Made by a program: the position numbers and the translations under genes. Of a stretch of DNA of 64,000 nucleotides, positions 28,062-36,766 are shown piece by piece (position 1 is the stretch's first letter; every line of letters begins with the position of its first letter). The notes under the pieces were generated by a model that searched no databases, had not been told where the DNA came from, and worked only from the letters and a program-made list of their open reading frames with translations. Source of the stretch: Chitinophaga tropicalis (lineage in GTDB: Bacteria > Bacteroidota > Bacteroidia > Chitinophagales > Chitinophagaceae). The stretch is taken from assembly GCF_009758205.1 (NCBI RefSeq), contig NZ_WRXN01000016.1, positions 1 to 64,000 of the forward strand. The letters run 5' to 3'.

Positions 28062-29651
28062 ATGAGATCCATTCATAAAAAGATACTGGCAGTATGTATT
28101 CCTTCGCTGATGCTGCTGCCTTCATGTACCAAACATTTCGAAGACATAAACACTGACAATAACAAAGCCGGCGAAGAAAGCGGTGTACCAGAATACAACT
28201 TCTCCCGCGCCGTGCTGGAATTTACCGGCAACAGCGATTACAGCTACGAGACCTGGCGCGTAAACATCATCTACTGCGCCAATATGATGCAGCAGCTGTC
28301 TAACGTCAGCTGGTATGCAGGCGATAAATACATACAGAACGATGGCTGGGCAAGCGCCTATTTTGAACGCGCCTACCCTGATCAGATCAAGTATATCACC
28401 GATGTGATCCGCGTTACAAAAGACGATGCTTACCAGTCCAACCTGCACAACATCAGCCGTATTGCACGTGCAATGATCTTCCAGCGCCTTACAGATATCT
28501 ATGGAGACGTGCCTTATTCAGAGGCAGGCCTGGGCTATAGCGACCGCATCTTCACACCTAAGTACGACGCCCAGAAAGATATCTATATGGATATGCTGAA
28601 AGAACTGGAAGAAGCAGCAACAGCCCTGGATGCCAGCAAAGTGGTTCCCGGCCAGGGAGACCTGATCTACAACAAAGGCGGTTCCGTGAACGCAGCTACA
28701 GTAACCGCCAACTGGAAAAAGCTGGCTTATTCACTGATGCTGCGCCTGGCCATGCGCATGACCAAAAGAGACGAGGCTACCGCTAAAACATGGGCAGAAA
28801 AAGCATTTGCAGGAGGACTGATCTCCTCCAACAGCGAAAACGCCTACGTTCTGCACGATGCCTCCGGCGGCAGGACCACCGTGAACAGGAACAGCAACAT
28901 CCTTTCGGGCGAGTGGAACGCCATCAACACACCGGGAGAGGCAAGCCTCAGCAAAACCTTCATTGACTTCCTGAAAAACAACAGCGATCCCCGCCTGCAA
29001 TACATTTCAATAGTCCCCTCAAGCAGCAGCGAAGCGCCGGCAGATCAGATAGGCATGCCCAATGGTTACGACACCAACGGCAGCAACAGCCCTACTGATA
29101 TCACCAAAGCACCAGGTTACCCGGGAGACCTGAAAAACTATTCAGTGCTTAACAAGAATGTATTGCTCAAGCTGAACGGGCCCACTTTCCTGCTTACCTA
29201 TTCACAGGTAGAGCTCCTGCTGGCTGAAGCAGCTTTAAGAGGATGGAATGTAGGACCTCTCTCCGCGGCAGACCACTACGCAAAAGGTGTAGAAGCCGCC
29301 ATGCAGCAGCTGGCTCAGTATGACGGCAGCGCTACTATCACAGCAACAGAGATACAGACCTACCTGGCTGCTCATCCTTTCGATGCAGCTAACGGTTATA
29401 ACCAGATCAATACTCAATATTGGGCGGCATGCCTGCTGGATTGGTATGAGGCCTGGGCAAACTGGCGCAGAAGCGGCTATCCCACGCTGGTGCCGGTGAA
29501 TTACCCGGGCAACGCCACCGGCGGACAAATTCCCCGCCGTATGTTATACCCTGCCACCGAGGCGGCAGCCAATCCAACAAATTACCAGGAAGCCATTACA
29601 AGACAAGGTACAAATGCATTGACCACCCATGTATGGTGGGACAAGCAGTAA
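28062..29651 (+). CDS. SusD/RagB-like outer-membrane lipoprotein (pair 4)
   Basis: 529 aa. Lipobox LPSC with Cys22 and FEDINTDNN. SusD blocks include MIFQRLTDIYGDVPYSEAG, FTPKYDAQKDIY, KLAYSLMLRLAMRMTKRD, LTYSQVELLLAEAALRGW and the end THVWWDKQ. It starts 11 bp after its susC. A terminator lies 45 bp beyond its stop, so the four plus-strand SusCD genes end here. Ligand unknown. Confidence 0.93.
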   Translation: MRSIHKKILAVCIPSLMLLPSCTKHFEDINTDNNKAGEESGVPEYNFSRAVLEFTGNSDYSYETWRVNIIYCANMMQQLSNVSWYAGDKYIQNDGWASAYFERAYPDQIKYITDVIRVTKDDAYQSNLHNISRIARAMIFQRLTDIYGDVPYSEAGLGYSDRIFTPKYDAQKDIYMDMLKELEEAATALDASKVVPGQGDLIYNKGGSVNAATVTANWKKLAYSLMLRLAMRMTKRDEATAKTWAEKAFAGGLISSNSENAYVLHDASGGRTTVNRNSNILSGEWNAINTPGEASLSKTFIDFLKNNSDPRLQYISIVPSSSSEAPADQIGMPNGYDTNGSNSPTDITKAPGYPGDLKNYSVLNKNVLLKLNGPTFLLTYSQVELLLAEAALRGWNVGPLSAADHYAKGVEAAMQQLAQYDGSATITATEIQTYLAAHPFDAANGYNQINTQYWAACLLDWYEAWANWRRSGYPTLVPVNYPGNATGGQIPRRMLYPATEAAANPTNYQEAITRQGTNALTTHVWWDKQ

Positions 29652-29696
29652 GGTTCGTATAGCCATCTATACCGCTATAAAAAAGCAGCAAATAAC

Positions 29697-29725
29697 AAGC
29701 CGGGCCTCTTCAGGTCCGGCTTTTA
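29697..29725 (+). terminator. Intrinsic terminator after susD pair 4
   Basis: 11-bp stem (29697-29707 with 29712-29722, one G-T pair), CTTC loop, followed by TT. Confidence 0.85.
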
Positions 29726-29853
29726 TATTTATCCCCGCCCCCCTCTCTAAAAACACATTTTTTTAGCTTCGCAGGTCAACCTCCCCCTCTCAACAAACTT
29801 CACTTCCCTACAAAAAACTTATTTTTTAGCCGGCCGCAGGCCAATCTTTCACT

Positions 29854-29898
29854 CTCAAAAAATTGGGTTTCGCCTTCGGCGAAACCCAATTTTTTGAG
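29854..29898. terminator. Perfect 20-bp hairpin with UUCG-type loop
   Basis: The arms 29854-29874 and 29878-29898 are exact complements; read as RNA, the top is a C(UUCG)G tetraloop on a 20-bp stem. Runs of six A and six T inside the stem let it act as a terminator on either strand, but no leftward transcript needs one here. It may be a second barrier behind the terminator at 29697 or part of a dispersed element. Confidence 0.6.
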
Positions 29899-29993
29899 CA
29901 GTTCCCTCCGCACTAAACTTCCCCAAAATAAATTTCCCCATTCAAATCCTTTTGATTACTTTTAATATCATTTTGATATCAAAACAACACTAT

Positions 29994-30869
29994 ATGGAAA
30001 AGATCATCAAACCTGTTTCCGGTTACCTCGCTATCATCCTTGCCCTGATAGCCCTCCCTACCTCCTTCTATTTCTTCATTCAGCTGGGAAGTACAGGATT
30101 CCTCCCTTACTTCTGGGCAGCCCTGATCTTCTTTATCGCCTTTATATTCCTGGTAAAAGGCATTATCATCGTAAACCCCAATCAATCAAGGGTACTTACC
30201 TTCTTTGGCAGATATATAGGCACAGTAAAAGAGAACGGGCTTATGTGGGTGAACCCATTGTACAAAACAACAGGCCTCTCCCTCCGCGCCCGCAACCATA
30301 ACGGCCAGCAGCTGAAAGTGAACGATAAAATGGGTAATCCTATTGAAATAGCAGCGGTAATCGTATGGAGAGTAAGTGAAACCTACAAAGCTTCTTTTGA
30401 GGTTGACAACTACATGCAGTACGTAAACGTTCAGAGCGAAGCCGCGGTACGCCACCTGGCAGTAAGCTATTCGTATGACAGGATGGAAGATGAAGAAAAT
30501 GCCGGGGATATCACCCTCCGCGATGGTGGAGATAAAGTGAATGAAATGCTGGAACAGGAACTGAACGACCGGCTGAGACCAGCAGGTATCACCGTACTGG
30601 AAGCCCGCATCAGCCACCTGGCATATGCTCCCGAAATAGCCGGCGCTATGCTGCAAAGACAACAGGCCACCGCTATAGTATCTGCCCGCAGAAAAATAGT
30701 GGAAGGTGCTGTTGGTATGGTAGAACTGGCCCTTGAAAAACTTTCTGAAAAAGAGATCGTAGTATTGGATGAAGAACGTAAAGCAGCAATGGTATCCAAC
30801 CTGCTGGTGGTATTATGTGGCGAATCAAAAGTAGCACCAGTGGTAAATACCGGTACATTGCATCAATAA
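29994..30869 (+). CDS. SPFH/Band 7 (stomatin-prohibitin type) membrane protein
   Basis: 291 aa from the ATG at 29994; a TTG 42 bp upstream extends the frame but adds residues that do not fit a membrane anchor. Two hydrophobic helices at about 6-27 and 33-53 anchor it. The SPFH domain follows (about 60-240: [73 protein letters not shown]). The C-terminus is helical ([19 protein letters not shown]). Such proteins form ring or cage scaffolds in membrane microdomains. A small RHR-type gene follows 16 bp on, a pairing I recall from other Bacteroidota. Confidence 0.9.
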   Translation: MEKIIKPVSGYLAIILALIALPTSFYFFIQLGSTGFLPYFWAALIFFIAFIFLVKGIIIVNPNQSRVLTFFGRYIGTVKENGLMWVNPLYKTTGLSLRARNHNGQQLKVNDKMGNPIEIAAVIVWRVSETYKASFEVDNYMQYVNVQSEAAVRHLAVSYSYDRMEDEENAGDITLRDGGDKVNEMLEQELNDRLRPAGITVLEARISHLAYAPEIAGAMLQRQQATAIVSARRKIVEGAVGMVELALEKLSEKEIVVLDEERKAAMVSNLLVVLCGESKVAPVVNTGTLHQ

Positions 30870-30885
30870 CCAGTAAATCAGGCGC

Positions 30886-31068
30886 ATGTCGGACAAGAAA
30901 ACATTTGTATTGAGGATCGATGCCCAGACTTATGATGCGATTGAAAAATGGGCCGCAGACGAGTTCCGGAGCGTCAACGGGCAAATGGAATGGATCATTC
31001 ACAAAGCCCTTAAAGATGCCGGCAGAGCAGTGAAGAAAGAGAATAAAGAGAAGCCGGGAAAGAAATAA
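30886..31068 (+). CDS. Arc-like ribbon-helix-helix protein
   Basis: 60 aa. FVLRIDAQTYDAIEKWAADE followed by FRSVNGQMEWIIHKAL matches the ribbon-helix-helix pattern of Arc/MetJ-type DNA-binding proteins: a beta strand, then two helices with SVNGQ between them. The C-terminal 15 residues are very Lys-rich. It starts 16 bp after the SPFH gene, in the same operon. It may autoregulate that operon; no toxin gene lies beside it. Confidence 0.8.
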   Translation: MSDKKTFVLRIDAQTYDAIEKWAADEFRSVNGQMEWIIHKALKDAGRAVKKENKEKPGKK

Positions 31069-31069
31069 A

Positions 31070-31105
31070 AAGAGGGGCTGACTCAGATCTGAGTCAGCCC
31101 CTCTT
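31070..31105. terminator. Bidirectional terminator, perfect 36-bp palindrome
   Basis: The whole of 31070-31105 is its own reverse complement, with AGATCT at the centre, and has A and T runs at the ends. It sits between the convergent Arc-like gene (ends 31068) and M1 peptidase gene (ends 31127) and can stop both transcripts. Confidence 0.85.
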
Positions 31106-31126
31106 GTATGTATTGAAACCGCTTTG

Positions 31127-33451
31127 TTACTTTTTCGCTTTCTGCATCGGGTTCCCCCCTGTCGATGCACCACGCACACCTTCCTTCTGGCGGAACATCT
31201 CGAAACGGGAAGGAGTTGCTACCCGGGGCCAGCTGTTGTTAGCCTCATCAATATCAGCAGTCTCACGCTGAGGGTCCAGCTTAACCGCCACTACTTCCTT
31301 ATCCTTAGCAAACACTTTGGTTATATGGAACTCATCCTTACGCCAGATATATGCTGAAATACGGTCTGTCTCCTTTGTACCGTCAGCAAATGTCCATTCT
31401 ATAATCAGCGGCATTACCAGCCCCCCAACATTGGAGAAAGACACTTCATAGAAGTTCTTTTTACTGTCATACAGCTTCTTCTCCTCGGGCGATAAACCAG
31501 CATAAAAACTCTGGTAATCTGCCTTATCTTCCGCTGTTACCTCAAAACGGTTCCATTTGCTGTAGAAGTCCTGCAGGCTGGTATCCTGGTCTACTGCAAA
31601 AGGCACTCCCGCTGCCTTGTTGCGCGTACGGGCAATATGCTCCGCATTCCTGTCATACTTGGCTTTAGCTTCTGCTTTGCTCACATTAGGGTCTTTAGTA
31701 TCCAGGCGGTACCATTTCACGCTGTCAATAGCAATATCAACCGGTTCTATACCATAGAACCATCCGCGCCAGAACCAATCCAGGTCAACTGCAGAGGCAT
31801 CTTCCATGGTACGGAAGAAATCTGCCGGTGTAGGATGTTTAAATGCCCAGCGGCGCGCATATTCACGGAATGCAAAGTCAAACAGCTCCCTTCCCATAAC
31901 GGTCTCACGCAGAATATTCAGTGCAGTGGCCGGCTTTGCATAAGCATTAGGCCCAAACTGGATGATATTCTCTGAATTGGTCATGATAGGCTCCAGCTGA
32001 TCTTTCGGCATTTTCATATAGTCGGTAATCTTATGGGCAGGTCCGCGGTTGGAAGGGAAGTTGTTATCCCATTCCTGTTCTGTCAGGAACTGGCAGAAAG
32101 TGTTCAGACCTTCATCCATCCAGCTCCACTGGCGCTCGTCAGAGTTAACTATCATCGGGAAGAAGTTATGCCCTACTTCATGAATGATCACTCCTATCAT
32201 ACCGTTCTTGGTAGCTTCAGAATAGGTGCCGTCTTTTTCAGCGCGGCCATAGTTGAAACAAATCATCGGGTATTCCATACCATTTGCAGCCTCAACAGAG
32301 ATCGCTACCGGGTAAGGATACGGAATGGTATGCTTGGAATATGTTTTCAGTGTATGCGCCACTACTTTGGTAGAGTAACGGTTGTAAAGCGGATAGGCCT
32401 CCGGACCATAGTACGACATGGCCATTACTTTCTTTCCTTCCACATTGGTAGCCAGCGCATCCCATACCAGGCGGCGGGAGGAAACCAGGGCAAAGTCACG
32501 CACGTTCTGTGCCTCATACACCCACGTTTTCCTGGCCGTAGCATGCCCTGCAAGCGCTTTTTTCGCTTCATCCAGCGTCACTACTTCCAGCGGCTGTTTG
32601 GTGGTCTGCGCCTGCTGCCAGCGCTGAAACTGCGCAGGACTGAGCACTTCCTTATAGTTCTGGCATTCGCCGGTAGCGCCTACCACATGGTCTGCAGGAA
32701 CATTGAAGCTTACACGGAAGTTGCCGAATGTAAGGGCAAATTCCCCACGGCCGGTAAACTGTTTATTCTGCCATCCCTGAAAATCAGAGTATACTGCTAA
32801 ACGCGGATACCATTGGGTGATAGTATAGAGGTAGTTCTTATCCTCCGCAAAATACTCATAACCACCACGGCCTCCCTGTACCATACGGTCAGAGATGTTG
32901 TACCACCATTCCACTTTAAAACGGAACTTCTGACCCGGCTGTAAGGCTTGCGGCAGGTCTATACGCATCATGGTCTGGTTGATGGTATAAGGCAGCGCTT
33001 TCCCATTCTCATCCGTCAGCTTTACTATCTTCACACCAAACTCCCTGTCTGCATTGCCCAGCAGCGCATTCACACTGCGCATGCTCATCTTGTCAGACAT
33101 AGAGCTTTCATCAAAGCTGTTATTGTCGCTCTTCGGGTCATGTTCATTCTCATCCAGCTGCAGCCAGATGTAGGTGAGCGGGTCCGGCGAGTTATTGTAA
33201 TAAGTAACTGTCTCTGCCCCTGTCAGCTTCTGCTTTTCATCATCAAGGGTGGCAGTGATGTCATAATCTGCGCGTTGCTGCCAGTATTTAGGACCGGGCG
33301 CCCCGGAGGCAGAGCGGTATACGTTGGGGTCCTGTAGCATAGTGCCCAGCTGTTCAAAGCGGTTACCATGATTGGAACCCGGATTCTGCGCCTGTGCTAT
33401 GGCTGCCATAAAGCTCAGGGCCAGCGCCAGTTGAAAGGATTTTTTTCTCAT
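31127..33451 (-). CDS. M1-family (gluzincin) metallopeptidase, exported
   Basis: 774 aa. Signal peptide (about 1-21, AIAQAQ). N-terminal beta domain (to about 350), then the catalytic domain. The zinc site HEVGH at about 424-428 with the third ligand Glu at about 447 (WMDEG) gives the HExxH-x18-E signature. The NGMEYP block at about 390 stands where aminopeptidases have GxMEN. The ATG at 33451 is preferred over a TTG two codons earlier. It probably trims peptides in the periplasm. It lies 42 bp downstream of the HupE-like gene and on the same strand, so they are likely co-transcribed. Confidence 0.92.
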   Translation of the reverse strand: MRKKSFQLALALSFMAAIAQAQNPGSNHGNRFEQLGTMLQDPNVYRSASGAPGPKYWQQRADYDITATLDDEKQKLTGAETVTYYNNSPDPLTYIWLQLDENEHDPKSDNNSFDESSMSDKMSMRSVNALLGNADREFGVKIVKLTDENGKALPYTINQTMMRIDLPQALQPGQKFRFKVEWWYNISDRMVQGGRGGYEYFAEDKNYLYTITQWYPRLAVYSDFQGWQNKQFTGRGEFALTFGNFRVSFNVPADHVVGATGECQNYKEVLSPAQFQRWQQAQTTKQPLEVVTLDEAKKALAGHATARKTWVYEAQNVRDFALVSSRRLVWDALATNVEGKKVMAMSYYGPEAYPLYNRYSTKVVAHTLKTYSKHTIPYPYPVAISVEAANGMEYPMICFNYGRAEKDGTYSEATKNGMIGVIIHEVGHNFFPMIVNSDERQWSWMDEGLNTFCQFLTEQEWDNNFPSNRGPAHKITDYMKMPKDQLEPIMTNSENIIQFGPNAYAKPATALNILRETVMGRELFDFAFREYARRWAFKHPTPADFFRTMEDASAVDLDWFWRGWFYGIEPVDIAIDSVKWYRLDTKDPNVSKAEAKAKYDRNAEHIARTRNKAAGVPFAVDQDTSLQDFYSKWNRFEVTAEDKADYQSFYAGLSPEEKKLYDSKKNFYEVSFSNVGGLVMPLIIEWTFADGTKETDRISAYIWRKDEFHITKVFAKDKEVVAVKLDPQRETADIDEANNSWPRVATPSRFEMFRQKEGVRGASTGGNPMQKAKK

Positions 33452-33493
33452 AAACAAAACTGTATTTCAAAGGTAGCAGCTGGTTGATACTGC

Positions 33494-34087
33494 CTACTTA
33501 ACCATCAATTCCTGTAGCCTTTCTGCGGCCATCATAAATGCAATTCCAAAGATAGCAGAGGAAAGGAACATATTCCAGTCCCTCCGTTTAACACCGGTAA
33601 TATTTACGACAATGCCGGCTAGTAAAAGAACTCCCGTTACCACCAGGACCTGGCCAAACTCAAGTCCCAGGTTAAATGCCAGTAACGGTTTTATAATATT
33701 TGTCTGCGTCCCCAGCAGACTTTTCAGGTAACCCGAAAATCCCATTCCATGAATAAGCCCGAAAAACCCGGCAAAAAAATAATTCAGTTGCAACCTGGCG
33801 GGTTTTCTATCCTGTTTCCTGACCACATTGGAAAACGCTGTTACAAAAATGGTGACCGGTATCAGAAATTCTATCAGGCTGCTCTTAACATATACAACAT
33901 CTGTTACGCTCAATGCCAGTGTTATGGAATGCCCTATCGTAAAAGCGGTGACCAGCACCAGTACCTGTTTCCAGTCCTCCAGCAGGTAAATGGCGCATAA
34001 AGCCATGATAAACAGGATATGGTCAATGCCATCCCAGGCTACTATATGCTGCCATCCCATCTGAAAATACATCACAAACTCATCCAT
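33494..34087 (-). CDS. HupE/UreJ-like membrane protein
   Basis: 197 aa with about six membrane spans. The motif WDGIDHILFIMAL (about 18-30), the block TAFTIGHSITLALS (about 48-61) and FFGLIHGMGFSGYL (about 108-121) with conserved His and Asp are typical of the HupE/UreJ_2 family, which is linked to nickel or other metal handling. No hydrogenase or urease gene is near; in Bacteroidota this family often sits beside an M1 peptidase and a DUF6702 protein, as here. Confidence 0.85.
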   Translation of the reverse strand: MDEFVMYFQMGWQHIVAWDGIDHILFIMALCAIYLLEDWKQVLVLVTAFTIGHSITLALSVTDVVYVKSSLIEFLIPVTIFVTAFSNVVRKQDRKPARLQLNYFFAGFFGLIHGMGFSGYLKSLLGTQTNIIKPLLAFNLGLEFGQVLVVTGVLLLAGIVVNITGVKRRDWNMFLSSAIFGIAFMMAAERLQELMVK

Positions 34088-34146
34088 TACCTGATTTTGT
34101 TGCTTATCGTCTCAAAAGCTTAAACTGTTATATTACCTTTTGTTGT

Positions 34147-34154
34147 TACTTTTG
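34147..34154 (+). promoter_or_regulatory. Possible -7 element for the DUF6702-type gene
   Basis: TACTTTTG matches TAnnTTTG exactly and lies 45 bp before the start codon. No TTTG or TTG is found 19-21 bp upstream, so only half of the promoter is visible. Confidence 0.3.
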
Positions 34155-34199
34155 GTAATTATACAAAGGACAACCTAATAATTAAAATTTTTTCGGCAA

Positions 34200-34685
34200 G
34201 TGGGGGTATTATTATTTAAATGGTTCTTTACGGCATGCATGGCATTGCATCCCTTTTATGTCAGCGTCACAGAGATCAGGCATAATAAAGCACAACAGGA
34301 ACTGGAAGTAAGCTGCAGGATCTTCGCTGACGACCTTGAAAATGCACTGAAAAAACAATACAAAGCTCCGCTGGATATCATCCATCCTGCCAGCAAACAG
34401 AAAATGGATAGCCTGATAGCTGCCTACCTGGGCAAACATCTGCTCATCACCATAGACGGTAAACCCGTAAAGCTGCAATACCTGGGCTACAAAATAGAAG
34501 AAGAAGCCGCCTGGTGCTTTTTAGCAGCAGAACAGGTGCCTGCCTTTAAACGTGCACATGTCAGAAACGATATTTTATACGATGAACATCCCAACCAGAT
34601 CAACATGATACATGTCATCGTGAACGAAGTGAGAAAAAGTACTAAACTGGATAATCCCAAAATGGAGGCAGATATAGTGTTTTGA
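34200..34685 (+). CDS. DUF6702-type exported protein
   Basis: 161 aa from a GTG start. A short hydrophobic leader (about 1-16) is followed by LHPFYVSVTEIRHN, the hallmark start of this family. The rest alternates strands and helices (CRIFADDLENALKK, GKHLLITIDGKPVKLQYLGY, NQINMIHVIVNE). An ATG at 34239 is possible but would cut off the leader. Function unknown. It is divergent from the HupE-like and M1 genes (112 bp between) and belongs to the same conserved neighbourhood; a role together with them at the envelope is inference. Confidence 0.8.
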   Translation: MGVLLFKWFFTACMALHPFYVSVTEIRHNKAQQELEVSCRIFADDLENALKKQYKAPLDIIHPASKQKMDSLIAAYLGKHLLITIDGKPVKLQYLGYKIEEEAAWCFLAAEQVPAFKRAHVRNDILYDEHPNQINMIHVIVNEVRKSTKLDNPKMEADIVF

Positions 34686-34725
34686 TAAGGGTATTTTATA
34701 TTCAAGAAAAATTCTCAAACTTTTC

Positions 34726-34755
34726 TTGTTGTTTTAAAAGACTTTACTACATTTG
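34726..34755 (+). promoter_or_regulatory. Predicted promoter of the small membrane-gene pair
   Basis: TTG (34726-34728), 19-nt spacer, TACATTTG (34748-34755), an exact -7 match. It lies 33 bp before the 84-aa gene. Confidence 0.55.
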
Positions 34756-34788
34756 AATAACTAGTTTGTTAACACCCGCCATTCCACA

Positions 34789-35043
34789 ATGTTCGGGTAT
34801 TTGTATAACCAACCAAAAACAATCATGCTCACTACAGACAATCTTATTATGGCTATAGCCATAGGACTTTTAGTGCTTCCATTCCTGCCAATCTTTAAAC
34901 TTATAATTGAAGTTTACTGGCCATGGAAAAAGAAAATAAAAATTACCAACCGACATGGTATAGTCGCTGAATTATACACTGACGGGAAAAAGAATGACTA
35001 TGACAGGGTTATGCATTTTGCAAATACTTTTCTTGAACGCTAA
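34789..35043 (+). CDS. Small membrane protein of unknown function
   Basis: 84 aa from the ATG at 34789; Met13 (34825) is an alternative start. One or two hydrophobic helices (about 19-45, LIMAIAIGLLVLPFLPIFKLI) precede a basic patch (WPWKKKIKI) and a cytosolic tail (about 50-84). I do not recognise it. A good promoter lies 33 bp upstream and the next gene follows by 11 bp, so the two form a small operon. Base composition looks more AT-rich than the flanks. Confidence 0.65.
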   Translation: MFGYLYNQPKTIMLTTDNLIMAIAIGLLVLPFLPIFKLIIEVYWPWKKKIKITNRHGIVAELYTDGKKNDYDRVMHFANTFLER

Positions 35044-35054
35044 CACTGTGGTGT

Positions 35055-35450
35055 ATGACAGATACAACCAAACAATCTCTGTATGACACCATTGCAAGTA
35101 ATCGGGAAGATATTGCCAGTATCGGCGGAGGGATAATCCTCGTAAAACTTGCTGAAAACCTGCCAGACAGCAACATATATAAATCATGGCTTATTATACT
35201 GGCGCCACCATTTACACTATTACTCAAATCGATATTGAGCACAACAGTAAATAATTTCCGCTATTACTTGCGAAAGAGAAAACAGCATAGGACACAGTTA
35301 TCGGCCATACAAAGAATCGATATGCTGCTGAAAGATGCTTATATCAGCAATGAGAAAAAAGAAGATTTGAAAGAAATCAGACAACAGGTACAATTATCTG
35401 CTGTCAAAGAATTGATCATGGAACTAAAAGAGACATTTACTTGGTGGTAA
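35055..35450 (+). CDS. Unrecognised 131-aa protein, probably membrane-associated
   Basis: A hydrophobic stretch at about 22-35 (ASIGGGIILVKL) and a stronger one at about 45-60 (SWLIILAPPFTLLLKSIL). A very basic segment (RYYLRKRKQHRTQ) and a charged helical tail follow (about 80-125), probably a coiled coil, ending in Trp-Trp. It follows the 84-aa membrane gene by 11 bp. Its last codons form half of a hairpin shared with the convergent ligase gene, 3 bp away. No family recognised. Confidence 0.65.
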   Translation: MTDTTKQSLYDTIASNREDIASIGGGIILVKLAENLPDSNIYKSWLIILAPPFTLLLKSILSTTVNNFRYYLRKRKQHRTQLSAIQRIDMLLKDAYISNEKKEDLKEIRQQVQLSAVKELIMELKETFTWW

Positions 35451-35467
35451 TTCTTAATTACCACCAA
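35441..35467. terminator. Hairpin made from the 3' ends of two convergent genes
   Basis: Perfect 12-bp stem (35441-35452 with 35456-35467) with a 3-nt loop. It contains both stop codons (35448-35450 on plus, 35454-35456 on minus), so each gene's last three or four codons lie in the stem. It can act on both transcripts, though T runs are short. Confidence 0.6.
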
Positions 35468-36755
35468 TCCTGTTATCCACAAACTTCACAGGCTTCCTGC
35501 TCCCTTCCGGAAACTGCATCTTCATAATATCCCCCTGTGAACAATACTTCACCTGCGGTATCACCCTCAGCTTAGCCTGCAGATAAGACCTTATCTTCCT
35601 GTCAATGTCCTCAGATTCCGCCACAGGCCACAAATACAACAATATCTCATCAGTACCTAACTCATTTGAAAACACCTCCACAACAAACTCATTCACTTCC
35701 TCCATATCATTCAGCAAATCAAACAAAGCAGGCGGATAAAGAGTAGTGCCTTTATATTTAATCATCTGCTTCCGCCGGCCAATCACTGGCGATAACCGCA
35801 TTGTATGACGCCCGCAGCTGCAAGGCTCTTCAAAGTAACGGCAAATGTCGCCTGTTTTATAACGCAACAATGGCATGCCTTCCACACCCAGCGTAGTAAT
35901 GGTCACCTCACCATCCTGCCCCGGCCCCACCGGCTGATTATTATCATCCAGCAATTCCACATATAACAATTCCGGGTGATGATGCCCGCCCGTACCGGCA
36001 TTACACTCAGTAAACGCAGTCTGCATTTCTGTAGAAGCATATGTTGAATACAGCTGTATATCCCATTGCTCTGTAATCTTCTTCCCCAGCACGTTCAGGG
36101 AGAAATCTGCATTACGGATATTCTCCCCTATACACACAGCTTTCTTCACGGAAGATGCATTGATATCTATATCATGTTCTTTTGCAAAGGCGATCAGCTT
36201 AACAATGAAGGAAGGCACAGCTACAATAGTAGTAGGCTGTATCCTGCGGATGTTCTCCCATTGCAGGGAAGGAACACCCGGCCCTACACGCAGCACTCCT
36301 GCTCCCAGCTTACGTATGCCGTTATAATACGCCATCCCCGCCATAAACTGCCGGTCTAGTGTCAGCATCAGCTGGTAAATATCATTCTCTGTACCATCAG
36401 CGCAACAGAATGAAATGTATTCATTATACGCCAGCCTCTCCTGGTCTTTCTGCGTCAACGCCAATATTACAGGGCGCCCCAGCGTACCCGAAGTAGTGGT
36501 ATATTCAGCTATTTTACTTTTATCCACGCAAAGAAAATCCCAGTTCTGTTCCTGCAGGTGTTCTTTACTGACAGGAGGGATCAGCCAGAGGTCATTCAAT
36601 GATTTTACGGTAGAAGGCTGAATGCCATGTTGTACAAACCAGTTCCGGTAAAAGGGAGAGAACTCACGCAGGTAACCCAGCAGATGCAGTACTTCCTTTT
36701 CCTGGAATTGCCTGATAGTCGCTTTTGATTGCAGTTCTATGTTAGGTATATACAT
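35454..36755 (-). CDS. PaaK-like adenylate-forming CoA/ACP ligase
   Basis: 433 aa, the size of phenylacetate-CoA-ligase-type enzymes. ATP-binding motif TTSGTLGRP (about 87-95), YASTEM (about 240-245), TGDIC with LRYK just before it (about 303-310), and a Cys-rich CSCGRH (about 316-321) as in PaaK relatives. C-terminal small domain from about 340. It activates an aromatic or polyene acid as an acyl-adenylate and passes it to CoA or ACP. In this cluster the likely substrate is 4-coumarate made by the ammonia-lyase at 59924-61462 (inference). It is the last gene of the pigment block and lies 11 bp after acpS. Confidence 0.85.
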   Translation of the reverse strand: MYIPNIELQSKATIRQFQEKEVLHLLGYLREFSPFYRNWFVQHGIQPSTVKSLNDLWLIPPVSKEHLQEQNWDFLCVDKSKIAEYTTTSGTLGRPVILALTQKDQERLAYNEYISFCCADGTENDIYQLMLTLDRQFMAGMAYYNGIRKLGAGVLRVGPGVPSLQWENIRRIQPTTIVAVPSFIVKLIAFAKEHDIDINASSVKKAVCIGENIRNADFSLNVLGKKITEQWDIQLYSTYASTEMQTAFTECNAGTGGHHHPELLYVELLDDNNQPVGPGQDGEVTITTLGVEGMPLLRYKTGDICRYFEEPCSCGRHTMRLSPVIGRRKQMIKYKGTTLYPPALFDLLNDMEEVNEFVVEVFSNELGTDEILLYLWPVAESEDIDRKIRSYLQAKLRVIPQVKYCSQGDIMKMQFPEGSRKPVKFVDNRIGGN

Positions 36756-36766
36756 GGCTTCTGTTT

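Larger units (their letters stand above)
29652..29993. other. Non-coding region with two hairpins and a degenerate repeat, 342 bp
   Basis: Between susD pair 4 and the SPFH gene. Contains the susD terminator (29697-29725), two degenerate copies about 63 bp apart of a segment that reads ATTTTTT(T)AGC, then GCAGG, then a pyrimidine-rich tail (from 29757 and from 29821), and a long perfect hairpin (29854-29898). The right side of that hairpin again reads ATTTTTTGAGC, a partial third copy. Confidence 0.55.
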
